28,315 bases of DNA from Hungatella sp. UBA3048 (GTDB lineage: Bacteria > Bacillota > Clostridia > Lachnospirales > Lachnospiraceae): positions 187,877 through 216,191 of the forward strand of contig DFCS01000038.1 in assembly GCA_002367105.1 (NCBI GenBank). Direction: 5' to 3'. The position numbers and the translations under genes are program-made. Shown piece after piece: positions 9,801 to 16,430 of this stretch. Position 1 is the first letter of the stretch. Each line of letters begins with the position of its first letter. The notes beneath the pieces were generated by a model. The model searched no databases, was not told where the DNA came from, and saw nothing but the letters and a program-made list of their open reading frames with translations.

Positions 9801-12800
9801 CCGATACGATAGATCCCCTGTCCCAGAAGTCACAGATCACTTATGATGCCGGAAATCGTATCACTGACCTTAAGGACAAGATGGGCCTGACGGAAAGCTA
9901 CACCTACGACCCTCACGGCAATGTCTTAAGCGTCCGGGCGACCAATGGCCTGATGACCAGGTTTAGTTTCGATATCCTTGATAACCTGGTAAAGGTAACC
10001 ATGCCAAGCAATCTGACAACGACCTATGCTTATGATGTGATGGGAAATGTCACGGCAATGACGGATACCATGGACCGGACCACGGCCTATACCTATGACT
10101 TAGAAGGAAATATGACTTCCCTGGTGAATGCAGAAGGCCGGAAGGAGCAGTCCGCTTATGACGCAGGCGGCCGGATGATCAGCCATACCACAAACAGCGG
10201 CGACACCATCCGCTACGATTATGATAAGCTTAACGATCTGGTGGAAAAATCCTATGAGGGAGCTAGTGGAGAAACGCAGGCAGAGGGAGTATTATACGGT
10301 TATGACGCCATAGGTCAGAGAGTTTCCATGATGGACACCACAGGAGAGAGTACCTATGAGTACGATTCCCTTGGAAGAATTACCAAGGTTACAAGTGGTT
10401 CCGGTCAGGCAGTGACCTATACTTATGACGGTGCGGATCAGTTAGAGAGTATAACCTATCCAGATGGTAAGAGCGTCCATTATCAATATGATAAAAATGA
10501 CAACATCACCGGAGTAGTAGGAAGAGATGGGAAGACCACAGCGTACACCTATGATGCCATTAACCGAGTGACAGAAATCCACCGGCCAAACGGGATCAAT
10601 ACATATAACACTTACAATGCCAGAGACCAGATTGTTGCTATGAAAAATGTCTGCGATGACTGCGGCTGGATAGTAAGTGAATACCAATATACCTACGATG
10701 ACCGCGGCTTTATAGTAGGGGAAGATGTGTTAGAATCCTTATATGCCTACGCCTGGGATGACAAGCATGACGGAAGGCATAAAAATGGAAAGCATGACGC
10801 CCAGTATCCTCATGGAGACACCCATAACAACAAGCACGATAAGGATGCAAAGGACAATTACCAGATCATCGGAACAAAGCGGACCTTTGAGTACGATGAC
10901 GACGGAAAGCTATTAAAAGCCACAGAAGAGGAAGAACGCCAGGGAACCTATGTCTACACCTACCGCTATGACGATATAGGAAACCGGACCTTCTACTCAA
11001 AGACCCGAAACGGCACCGTTTTAGAAAGCGCAGACTACACCTATAACGCCTCCAACCAGAAGATAAGCGCCAAGCTTTATGACGGCAAGAAGAAAACCAC
11101 CATGAAGTATGAGTATGATGCCGATGGAAACCTGATTTCCGAGACAGGAAAGAAAGGAACCGATAAGGTTGAGCTGACCTATGATTACACGGTGGAAAAC
11201 CGCTTAAAAGCCGTTTTTGATGCGGATGAGCTTTTGGTGGCAGCAGCCTATGACGGAGACGGAAACCGCCTGTTCCAGTTAAACTATAACCTTCATACGG
11301 ATGATGACTGGAAAGGAAACTCCGGCAATGGAAACGGAAATAACAAGGATAACACCGGAAGCGGGAATAACGGGAACCGCGGAATAAGCGGAGTGATCAG
11401 TGAAGCTCTTTCTTCCGTTGTGGATTTCTTTACTGGAACAGTGGTAGAAACCGCAGCGGAGCCAGAGACGGAAGCGAAGTCCAATGGGAATAAGAACAAG
11501 GACAAAGGAAACGACGGGAACGCCACTAATAATGGGAAAGGGAATGGCAACGGAAAAGATAATTCCAGTGGGAATAACGGAAACAACGGGAATAACGGAA
11601 ACAACGGGAATAACGGAAACAACGGGAATAACGGAAATGGAAATAACGGCAATAGCGGGAATAATGGTAATGGGAATAGCGGTAATGGTAACGGCAATAC
11701 CGGAACCGGAAGTTCCAATAATGGATCTGATACCGCAAATGGAAGTGGAAACACCAACAATACCGGAGGAAGCCAGAATCAAAGCGGAATCCTGATGCCG
11801 AAAAAGCCGGTTTCCGATGTGGAACAAGGATTAATTGATCTCATTAAGACCACAGGAAAGCATAAGAACTATGAGCTGATTGAATATGTCAATGATGTCA
11901 ACCGGGAATACACGGAAGTGTTAATGGAAGTGAACATTGACGGAGAAATAGATACGGCTTATACTTATGGAAATGAACGTCTTGCCTTAGAGCGTTTCAC
12001 AGGTTGGACAGGCTATTATACCAATGATCCCAGAGGAAGCGTCACCGGAGTAACCGACAGCGAGGGAACCTTATGGAAGTCCTACCGCTACAGTCCGACC
12101 GGAGATATAAGTTTTGGAAAGCCACGGTATAATAATGTTTACAGCTACAATGCGGAGGATTACAACCCAAATCTGGAGTTTCAGTACTTAAGGGCGAGAT
12201 ATTATGATGTAGAACGTGGAGATTTCCTAACAGAGGACACTTATCTGGGCAAGCTGATAGACCCATTAAGCCTGAACCGATATAATTATGTAAAATCCAG
12301 TGCATTAAATTATACAGATCCATCAGGAATGCTTTCTATACCGACAGATAGAAGAATCACGAATCAAAAGGGAGTTGCAAATCCGAGCAGTGCAACGCCA
12401 GTTCCAGGGTATGAGTCAGAGACAGGATTAATGCAATCCCTAAATGAAACTAAGAGCCGTCTTGAGAAATCAATACAAAAAGCTAAGGAAAGTCAAGCTG
12501 TTAAAACCTGTTTCCTGTATTACAAAGGTGTCCAATATGGAATGTCAGATTTTTGGGAAATTGTACAAGGTGAAACGGTAGGAAGATTATTGGATTTATT
12601 TGGAAATGAGTCTCAACTCTATACTGATGAGGAATTCTGGAATAATCGCTCTGAAGCATTTATAAATGCTTATAAAGGAATAAATTCTTCATTAGCCTAT
12701 ACCAATGCTGATGTTGAGGCTTTTAGTGATGGAGTGTATCTTGGATATCATATTTCACTCGTTGCATTGATTCCAGTATTAATAGATGCAGTAACAGGCT

Positions 12801-13282
12801 TAATGCCCTCAGGGTCAATGACAGCTCAGGTAAAAGTACAAGGTTTAAACGGATATCAATATAACGCAACAGTAGAAATTGCTAGCGGTGCTGGCGGAGT
12901 TTCAGTAGGAGACATAGGTGCCGGGCTGATTATACAGCAGGTTACTGGTTCTGGAAGTGGGAAGGATAATGATAAGGGGGATTCTAAAACTGTAAAACCT
13001 GAATCAGCTGTTACAGGAAGTAAAAAACATGGTGTAAATTGGAAAGAAGGGCCGGCTAGAGCGAAGGCTACTGGAAATCCACAAGGCCAGTGGGCAAAAT
13101 CAGACTTAGATTATGCAACTGAAATGGCAAATACTTTAAAACCTGGGGAAAGCGCATATTTTGATCTGCCAGAAGGCTCTGGATCTATAGTTCATATGCC
13201 AGATGGAAGCACACAAGCAGCTACAAAAATGTGGATTCGAAACAATGGTACAGGTACATGGCATGGTTATCCAATGCCATAG
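3875..13282 (+). CDS. Giant RHS/YD-repeat polymorphic toxin (body and toxin tip), separated from its signal peptide by a TAG
   Basis: Wall-associated, WapA-like delivery protein for contact-dependent competition (family knowledge). The interval starts at a TTG with no convincing ribosome binding site; the natural start is almost certainly 3374, giving 3302 codons with TAG at codon 111. Order by nucleotide: acidic linker to 3880; DNRLRE-like beta domain about 4640-5175; LysM-like segment about 5610-5755; DUF6531-like entry domain (EPINMNTGDFF, FQRSYNS) about 5835-6050; Glu-rich loop near 6290; about 1,600 residues of YD repeats (YxYDxxGN) about 6480-11270, containing a CDDCGW motif near 10650 and a His/Lys/Asp-rich insert at about 10755-10860; Asn-Gly linker 11310-11800; RHS core (DPRGSVTGV, YSPTGD, LRARYYD) about 12010-12328 ending DPSG; variable tip to 13279. 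Without a signal peptide the body would stay in the cytoplasm, so the locus may be inactive, read through, or carry a sequencing error. Confidence 0.9.
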   Translation: MYYDFDQHIDEPEGQLVQFNDSYRTYRTGDGQYVTVAGGYSGLYRDENGVVGQIDNSLTETEEEYTVGTPSSALLRSRTKTVAGYGNSAGSSRVLFPEKINTSQGVSIEREGHRIELIPSGGSFKKSAVSDNTIRYSDVYPGVDYQYSLVGNTLKEDIILLEKTERNQFSFSIKTGGLKAAQEKNTIILYSDNRRHPEFVLEVPLMIDADGKTSEDLVMKLSGEEGSYRATVTADKKWLQDEGRSYPVRIDPSAVNMVPSEFVLVNVADGQPSKFLGNMGPMYAGYREGFGNMRTYIAINGDWTQIMGQAVCTQATFRIGTQTGNGVGKTRIELRAPGKEWNATTLTWNQLKEPLPELIDVLDSPGPDQTLEYDITAMMQSWMTGSRLQAGLELQAANEPKSEAQAPLRMPAESFYNRDHAAMGPRIDISWEGELLGDLALLDINALTAQVNPAVKESESGGRTTMGVLAHGISQAGSKVTWELREMDHEAATDIVTAEDSYTSPDFSKETAFTEAFNSQAKTGNWQSQALESGLILKTDTIYQVMAVAEGVVLEEDPDTGEMVPGVETVTSGEKLSDEFLLYEVQSLDLLTRIADHYGVEEKTIQKDNRLSNGLTFSGDILFIRNPKQSVPYTPKPLTDAEQMMIDMLLNGMGKDCVFSHEPINMNTGDFFMQQTDAELEELGGIFAFQRSYNSIAVHFLSEFGIGWSSPFGQRLTVRYNGDILYRKDDGGAINFAKQSDGSYQAPDGYDMVLVSADSIDLETADIPSEDGEEGTPSEASNKSYARNFSFLEDGPAGMTEEAEEAEEDREEEEDNRVPEATAWELKKSDGTVLTFDARGLLRYVTDRKGYRTVLLYDESDDVRQIRTPSGKLFDLTADDYHRITSVTLPNGGIITYGYDESHNLVSVTDPEGGVRRYEYDDAHHMTAWYDENGSRIVENVYDGDGRVTSQTDALGNITSLAYVNGCTVSTDNRGNVTRYYMDSRRRISRIEYPDGSSESTTYTEDNRVAGRTDERGVTTSYTYDKNGNILTETRGDGSRASYTYNDLNLPLTAADYEGNVTTFTYDEAGNLLSMTDGENNTVHYTYDELNRMVSIKDANGGTHEFTYEGSVVASMTDGKGYTWTFAYDDMNHVLEASDPLGNTKSYEYNLKGWRTSETEKDGGTTKYEFDAVGTVLSITDAMGEETAFTYDKMYNILSGSDALGNTLAYGYDENYNKIKERDAKGGETHYTYDSRNRLIKTTDALGQEISYELDGKGNILRTTDRRGNTAETLYHKILNLPVLQKDALGNETYYSYDYNGNLKKITYPDGTSISYMYDHAGRMVSTTAQNGLVTKLSYDGNGNIIRITDDESRVYQFKYDRNNWIIRAEDPLGGITLYSYDGAGNQKKVTDAESNATGYAYDAAGRLKEVTDALNGTVTAEYDLNGNTLKTTDQNGNSTSYHYDVIGQVLAKVDAAGFITAMEYDSLGNVEKVTDALKGETSMEMDALSRTTRMTDAMGHEYKYTYDANGNVIRVLYPDGDSVVMVYDANDRMIKSIDEADVITSYTYDSMGRITEARDTIGNTMTYEYDESGNLVKQTDTIGRSAVYEYDKFNHLMSVTGTDLATTRYGYDAMDRLIEVTDPEGKQTSYEYDKVGNLVKTREPGEAVYTYAYDAINRLTKKVNPLGAATAFQYDAKGNLTCTVDGEGAENSYVYDATNRLTTFIDGRGNGTAYEYDELSRLLSYTTAEGNKQEYRYDADSNLTKVKDANGLITEYQYDVMGNLVKSISPKGAVTAYTYDKHDEVTSITDPAGNVTAYEVDLNRQVLSRTEKNGGTYSYSYDAVHRLTGIKTPLGLSRSFTYDVADNIVTDMDTLGRTNAYTYDIMHRMTKAVDAKGGETLYGYDVRGNRNAVTDALGYTWNYRYDKIDQLTASVDPEGKATEVVYNLVGEIASVTKPGERTTSFAYDKNYNQTAVIDPKGYIYQFTYDKDNRLTDTIDPLSQKSQITYDAGNRITDLKDKMGLTESYTYDPHGNVLSVRATNGLMTRFSFDILDNLVKVTMPSNLTTTYAYDVMGNVTAMTDTMDRTTAYTYDLEGNMTSLVNAEGRKEQSAYDAGGRMISHTTNSGDTIRYDYDKLNDLVEKSYEGASGETQAEGVLYGYDAIGQRVSMMDTTGESTYEYDSLGRITKVTSGSGQAVTYTYDGADQLESITYPDGKSVHYQYDKNDNITGVVGRDGKTTAYTYDAINRVTEIHRPNGINTYNTYNARDQIVAMKNVCDDCGWIVSEYQYTYDDRGFIVGEDVLESLYAYAWDDKHDGRHKNGKHDAQYPHGDTHNNKHDKDAKDNYQIIGTKRTFEYDDDGKLLKATEEEERQGTYVYTYRYDDIGNRTFYSKTRNGTVLESADYTYNASNQKISAKLYDGKKKTTMKYEYDADGNLISETGKKGTDKVELTYDYTVENRLKAVFDADELLVAAAYDGDGNRLFQLNYNLHTDDDWKGNSGNGNGNNKDNTGSGNNGNRGISGVISEALSSVVDFFTGTVVETAAEPETEAKSNGNKNKDKGNDGNATNNGKGNGNGKDNSSGNNGNNGNNGNNGNNGNNGNNGNGNNGNSGNNGNGNSGNGNGNTGTGSSNNGSDTANGSGNTNNTGGSQNQSGILMPKKPVSDVEQGLIDLIKTTGKHKNYELIEYVNDVNREYTEVLMEVNIDGEIDTAYTYGNERLALERFTGWTGYYTNDPRGSVTGVTDSEGTLWKSYRYSPTGDISFGKPRYNNVYSYNAEDYNPNLEFQYLRARYYDVERGDFLTEDTYLGKLIDPLSLNRYNYVKSSALNYTDPSGMLSIPTDRRITNQKGVANPSSATPVPGYESETGLMQSLNETKSRLEKSIQKAKESQAVKTCFLYYKGVQYGMSDFWEIVQGETVGRLLDLFGNESQLYTDEEFWNNRSEAFINAYKGINSSLAYTNADVEAFSDGVYLGYHISLVALIPVLIDAVTGLMPSGSMTAQVKVQGLNGYQYNATVEIASGAGGVSVGDIGAGLIIQQVTGSGSGKDNDKGDSKTVKPESAVTGSKKHGVNWKEGPARAKATGNPQGQWAKSDLDYATEMANTLKPGESAYFDLPEGSGSIVHMPDGSTQAATKMWIRNNGTGTWHGYPMP
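11573..11637 (+). repeat. 18-bp tandem repeat in the Asn-Gly linker of the RHS gene
   Basis: Three perfect copies of AATAACGGAAACAACGGG (11573-11626) plus a partial fourth, coding NNGNNG repeats. They lie inside a wider low-complexity stretch (about 11310-11760) of Asn, Gly and Ser. The array keeps the frame and probably varies in copy number between strains. Confidence 0.85.
12329..13279 (+). other. Exchangeable C-terminal tip: pretoxin linker plus toxin domain (polymorphic toxin type 17-like)
   Basis: After DPSG at 12317-12328 the DNA becomes visibly more AT-rich than the YD region, the usual sign of tip exchange. The first part (to about 13010) has a PVPGYE motif, a coiled-coil-like Glu/Lys segment and a hydrophobic stretch (HISLVALIPVLIDAV) that could help membrane passage. 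The last ~88 residues (from about 13013) form a compact domain with KHGVNWKEGPARA, GNPQGQW, YFDLPEGSGSIVHMPDG and RNNGTGTWHGYPMP. From memory this matches the polymorphic toxin family Ntox17, thought to be a nuclease-type toxin. The histidines in VHMPDG and WHGYP are candidate catalytic residues. Family assignment is from memory; the activity is not established here. Confidence 0.6.
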
Positions 13283-13317
13283 AAAAGTCGTAAAACAAGG
13301 TCGCAGAGAAAGTAATA

Positions 13318-13345
13318 TAGTTAGGGGCTTTTTAGCCCCTGGCTA
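13318..13345 (+). other. Hairpin between the toxin tip and its immunity gene
   Basis: 12-bp stem (two G-U pairs) with core AGGGGCT-TTTT-AGCCCCT, located 36 bp after the toxin stop and 29 bp before the immunity start. No T run follows the stem, so it is not a standard terminator; it may set the toxin-to-immunity expression ratio or stabilise the mRNA. Confidence 0.55.
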
Positions 13346-13374
13346 TAAGATTTAGCTGCAAAGGAGATGATAAT

Positions 13375-13905
13375 ATGGATTTTTATATTCAAGCGAGTAA
13401 TCCAGTTTTTTTAAAAGAGTTTACTGGTGGAGATGAATGTTTATCAGATGCGATAGAAAGTTCATTTCCTTTGTTTACAGAAAATGCTATATTGATGTGG
13501 AATCATATTGCAATTCCACTTTCCTACAAATATGATTTAAGCTATATGGTTGATGATATTCTAACGCTTTTAAATCATTTAAGCACAAAACAAGATGGAG
13601 AAATGGTAATTCATTGGTTACCTGATACATTTAGAAGTGATTGGGAAATTCAATGGTCAGAGCAAGTAATTAAAATATCTTCTCGCTGGGAATGTACAGT
13701 TGGTCATTTAGAAAGTAAACTAAATAAGAATTCGGAAATATCAATGACTGTTGATGATTTTGTGCAAGAATGGAAAAAGGTCTTAGGAGTAATAATTGAA
13801 GGATTAATAACATGCGGATACAGTGAGTTGGTTATCGCTGATATGAAAAAATTAAAATCTATGTATAGCAAAATTACAGGCAATGGTGTACTATATCGTA
13901 ATTAA
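13375..13905 (+). CDS. Candidate immunity protein for the RHS toxin tip
   Basis: 176-residue soluble, acidic protein with no signal peptide or membrane segment, strongly AT-rich like the toxin tip, and placed 92 bp behind the toxin stop: the expected position of the cognate cytoplasmic immunity protein that binds and neutralises the tip. A strong site AAAGGAGATGATAAT precedes the ATG. Recognisable segments are EMVIHWLPDTFRSDWEIQW and KISSRWECTVGHLE; I cannot name the family. The assignment rests on context only. Confidence 0.7.
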   Translation: MDFYIQASNPVFLKEFTGGDECLSDAIESSFPLFTENAILMWNHIAIPLSYKYDLSYMVDDILTLLNHLSTKQDGEMVIHWLPDTFRSDWEIQWSEQVIKISSRWECTVGHLESKLNKNSEISMTVDDFVQEWKKVLGVIIEGLITCGYSELVIADMKKLKSMYSKITGNGVLYRN

Positions 13906-14642
13906 AATTATTGGTTTGAGAAATAAGCTTTGGAAAGGTGAGGAAAATAGGCGGCTTTCTGTGGAAGAGATTCTAGTTTTAATAATTCAGTAGGTTAAGA
14001 GATACTGTATATTTGGAAAACAAAACAGGTGACGGTTTAAGAACCGGAATAAATCTTTAATCGATGCATATTTGGCCGTATTCCGACCACCTCGACCGTA
14101 CCAAACCGTGAATATGACCACCTAGCGTAAAATGGTTTCAAACGCCCAGCACTGCTGGGCGAAGTGGGAGTCGAGCGGTCGCTTGCGACCACCCTTTCTC
14201 CTGCTTTATTTTCGACCCAGTAAAAGTGGACTAAAATATGCCTAAAGGAGGATTTTGAAGATGATTCTTACAATGGTATATGACATCCTTTGGAGGAAAT
14301 ATATCAGAAAAACAGTTATTAGTCATTTCTCCAAATTGGCTCACATTTGGTTTCGAGTGCGTATGTGGTCAACTATGCCACCCAAGTCCTTTTGTGGTCA
14401 CACTGGGGCAACACGAGCGTACAAGGGCTAAGAAGAATGGATTGCTTATGGGAGATGCGATCGGGCTAGAAAATTGCCTGGAAAGGTCATTTAAAATTAT
14501 CATAAAAAAGTAAGGATAAATCCTGCTGAAACAAGCTGAACCCTTCTTTTCAAAAAAAATCCACCTATGGTAAACTGGGCAGGAGGGGGTATAAGGGGGG
14601 AGAATTAATCCGAATACACCATCTGATGAACGAGAAAAAGAT
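13906..14642. other. Gap with recombination debris and repeat copy A
   Basis: No gene here is convincing. The segment holds short broken coding-like stretches, then repeat copy A (14074-14275). A 77-codon open frame (14280-14513) begins just after the repeat; its product matches nothing I know and lacks a good ribosome binding site for its own start. A 56-codon frame from the ATG at 14261 has a good AAAGGAGG but no recognisable product. Confidence 0.5.
14074..14275 (+). repeat. Island repeat, copy A (mobile-element end-like, with hairpins)
   Basis: Shares the block TTCCGACCACCTCGA, a second GACCACC, and CCTGCTTTATTTTCGACC with copies B (about 17460-17590) and C (18384-18475). It carries two hairpins: CGCCCAGC-ACT-GCTGGGCG (14143-14161) and GGTCGC-TT-GCGACC (14177-14190). 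After the shared block it continues with a stretch similar to copy B (GAxGATTCxTxCAATGG). The repeated GACCACC units recall the multiple terminal repeats of IS21-type elements, which is only a guess. Confidence 0.6.
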
Positions 14643-14685
14643 AGCCACTGATTCCGTCATCGTGGAGTCAGTGGCTGTTCTTTTT
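14643..14685. terminator. Strong bidirectional terminator
   Basis: 13-bp stem AGCCACTGATTCC / GGAGTCAGTGGCT (one G-U pair), 8-nt loop, followed by TTCTTTTTCT on the + strand and matching TTTTTCTC on the - strand. No intact gene ends here, so it is probably left over from a lost gene or element. Confidence 0.75.
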
Positions 14686-14964
14686 CTGATTTACAGCTTT
14701 TCAATGTACTTCATCATGCGGATGCCATGAGTTCCCGCTCGTTCATGATTTTTGTCATCTCCTTTGAGCCAAAGGATACCGTACCAGATCCTGGAAGTCG
14801 ATACCACAATGTAACAAACCCATCCTCAGCTTTTGTATCATACCTTACAAATCGGAAAAACCCATCCAAAACGACTTGCAATCACTACAAACCAGAGGTA
14901 ACATACACCAACCTTGAAAAAGGATTTCCCTGTAAAATCCTGGGTTTTGGAAGTGAATAGGCTT
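14686..14964. other. Gap without a recognised gene
   Basis: Both strands contain open stretches, none with a convincing start and product. On the - strand a short run ending GTHGIRMMKYIEKL and a stop lies just before the terminator at 14643-14685, which suggests the decayed 3' end of a leftward gene. It is too short to identify. Confidence 0.3.
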
Positions 14965-16429
14965 AATCCCCCTTGCGGTCACCGTGGCCTTTGTGTGTAA
15001 ATCGGTGAATAACGCTTATCAGCTAAGGTTGCCGGCGGTTTTATCATTTCAGGATGGAGACAGGAAAAAAGGAAGGATGACATCTGAGAAAAGAAAATAT
15101 CATTTATGTGGGAATCGACCTGCATAAGGAAACTCATACGGCAGTCATGCTTGATTGCTGGAATCGGAAATTAGGAGAAATAACCTTTGAAAATAAGCCA
15201 TCGGAATTTTCTAAGCTGACGAGAAAGGTCAGCCGTTTTGTGACGGAGGAGAAGACCGCTGTTTATGGTCTGGAAAATGCCTACGGTTATGGACGGACGT
15301 TGGCAGTGTGGCTTCTTGAAAAAGGAAATGTGGTAAAGGACGTGAATACATCCCTGTCCTATGCCCAGAGAAAAAGTGTTCCAATGTATCAGAAAAGTGA
15401 TAGCTATGATGCCGAAGCGGTTGCTTTGGTATTAATCAACATGCTTGACAGATTACCAGACGCTGTCCCAGATGATAAGTATTGGACGTTGAGCCAGTTG
15501 GTAAATCGGCGGGATAATATCTGTACTCACCAGAGTAGGCTTAAAAATCAGCTTCATGAGCAATTATGTGTAGCATACCCAAGTTATAAGCAGTTTTTCA
15601 GTGACATCAGCAGAACGACAGCTTTATATTTTTTCAATAAGTATCCATCACCAGAGCATTTGCGAGGAAAGTCAGCAGAGGAACTGGCAGATGAGTTAAG
15701 ACCAATAAGTCACAATAACTGCTCCGTCAAACGGGCGAAAAAGATACTGGATTTAATCCAGTCAGACGGAGAAACCAAAAGAGAGCATCAAGAAAGCAGG
15801 GATTCCATTACCAGAAGCCTGGTCAGTGACCTTGAGCATTACCGTGTGCAGTTGGAAGAAGTGGAGAAAGCGATTGAACGGATGCTTCTAGAATTCCATT
15901 GTACACTAATGACCATGCCTGGAATTGATGTGATAACTGCTGCCAATATGTTGTCAGAAATAGGAGATATCAACCGATTTCCTAATGCCAATAAGCTGGC
16001 GAAGTTTGCAGGAATAGCCCCAGTCAATTTTTCATCGGCAGGAAAAGGTAAGGATATGTGTCCGAAGCAGGGAAACCGACGGCTACAAGCTATCTTTTAC
16101 TTTATGGCAATCCAGATGATTCAGATATCAGTAAATGGAGTGCCAAGAAACAAGGTGTTTCGGGAATATTACTTGAAAAAAGTAGAGGACGGAAAGAATA
16201 AGCAGCAAGCGTTGATTTGTATTGCCAGACGCTTGGTTAATATCGTGTATGGAATGCTAAAAAATCATACAGAATACCGAGAACCAGAGCAATAATGGCT
16301 GTCAATTCCAAACAGCTTGTGCTAAGATAAAATCAACAGAAAGACAGACCTGGTTTACCATCTTTTCCAAAAGAACAGAGAAAAAGGTGCAAAAGTTATA
16401 AGGTGTCAGCCTCAATGCCAAGGGGGATT
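14965..16429 (+). mobile_element. IS110-family insertion sequence, apparently complete
   Basis: Contains one transposase gene with about 120-140 nt of non-coding DNA on each side. AATCCCCCTTG at 14965-14975 is the exact inverse of CAAGGGGGATT at 16419-16429, so I take these as the ends; typical IS110 members lack clear terminal repeats, so the boundaries are tentative. The right 280 bp recur at 18474-18751, and both copies stop matching just after GGGGGATTC, which supports the right boundary. A CT dinucleotide flanks both sides (14962-14963 and 16430-16431), as would be expected of a recombination core. IS110 elements insert through a DEDD recombinase guided by a bridge RNA from a non-coding end. 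Confidence 0.75.
15108..16295 (+). CDS. IS110-family transposase (DEDD recombinase)
   Basis: About 395 residues. The N-terminal DEDD (RuvC-like) domain shows GIDLHKETH, GLENAYGYG and the KSDSYDAEA aspartates; a central coiled-coil region (EEVEKAIERML) follows; the C-terminal Transposase_20 domain has MPGIDVITAANMLSEIGDI and APVNFSSAGKGK with the candidate catalytic serine. In the family it excises and inserts the element as a circle. The start is uncertain: 15108 is GTG without a clear ribosome binding site, while the frame stays open back to 15081 and encodes LRKENIIYV, completing the first beta strand of the DEDD fold. A CTG at 15084 sits at the right distance behind GGAAGGA. An ATG at 15077 is in another frame and reads only 17 codons or so. 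The protein otherwise looks intact, so the element may be active. Confidence 0.93.
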   Translation: MGIDLHKETHTAVMLDCWNRKLGEITFENKPSEFSKLTRKVSRFVTEEKTAVYGLENAYGYGRTLAVWLLEKGNVVKDVNTSLSYAQRKSVPMYQKSDSYDAEAVALVLINMLDRLPDAVPDDKYWTLSQLVNRRDNICTHQSRLKNQLHEQLCVAYPSYKQFFSDISRTTALYFFNKYPSPEHLRGKSAEELADELRPISHNNCSVKRAKKILDLIQSDGETKREHQESRDSITRSLVSDLEHYRVQLEEVEKAIERMLLEFHCTLMTMPGIDVITAANMLSEIGDINRFPNANKLAKFAGIAPVNFSSAGKGKDMCPKQGNRRLQAIFYFMAIQMIQISVNGVPRNKVFREYYLKKVEDGKNKQQALICIARRLVNIVYGMLKNHTEYREPEQ

Positions 16430-16430
16430 C

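Noticed and set aside
11573..11637. Regular repeats that might be taken for a CRISPR array
   Set aside because: The units are direct, have no unique spacers and code for an Asn-Gly linker in frame with the RHS gene.
14280..14513. 77-codon open frame after repeat A
   Set aside because: No ribosome binding site for its start, no recognisable protein pattern, and it lies in recombination debris.
14727..14960. 77-codon open frame before the IS110 element
   Set aside because: No start signal and an unlikely composition (many Ser/Thr/Pro/Asn); more likely chance or the antisense of a decayed gene.
16296..16429. Coding capacity of the IS110 right end (read through in the second copy)
   Set aside because: Readable codons in 18605-18724 come from loss of the stop; in the complete copy the same DNA is non-coding and is better explained as the IS end.
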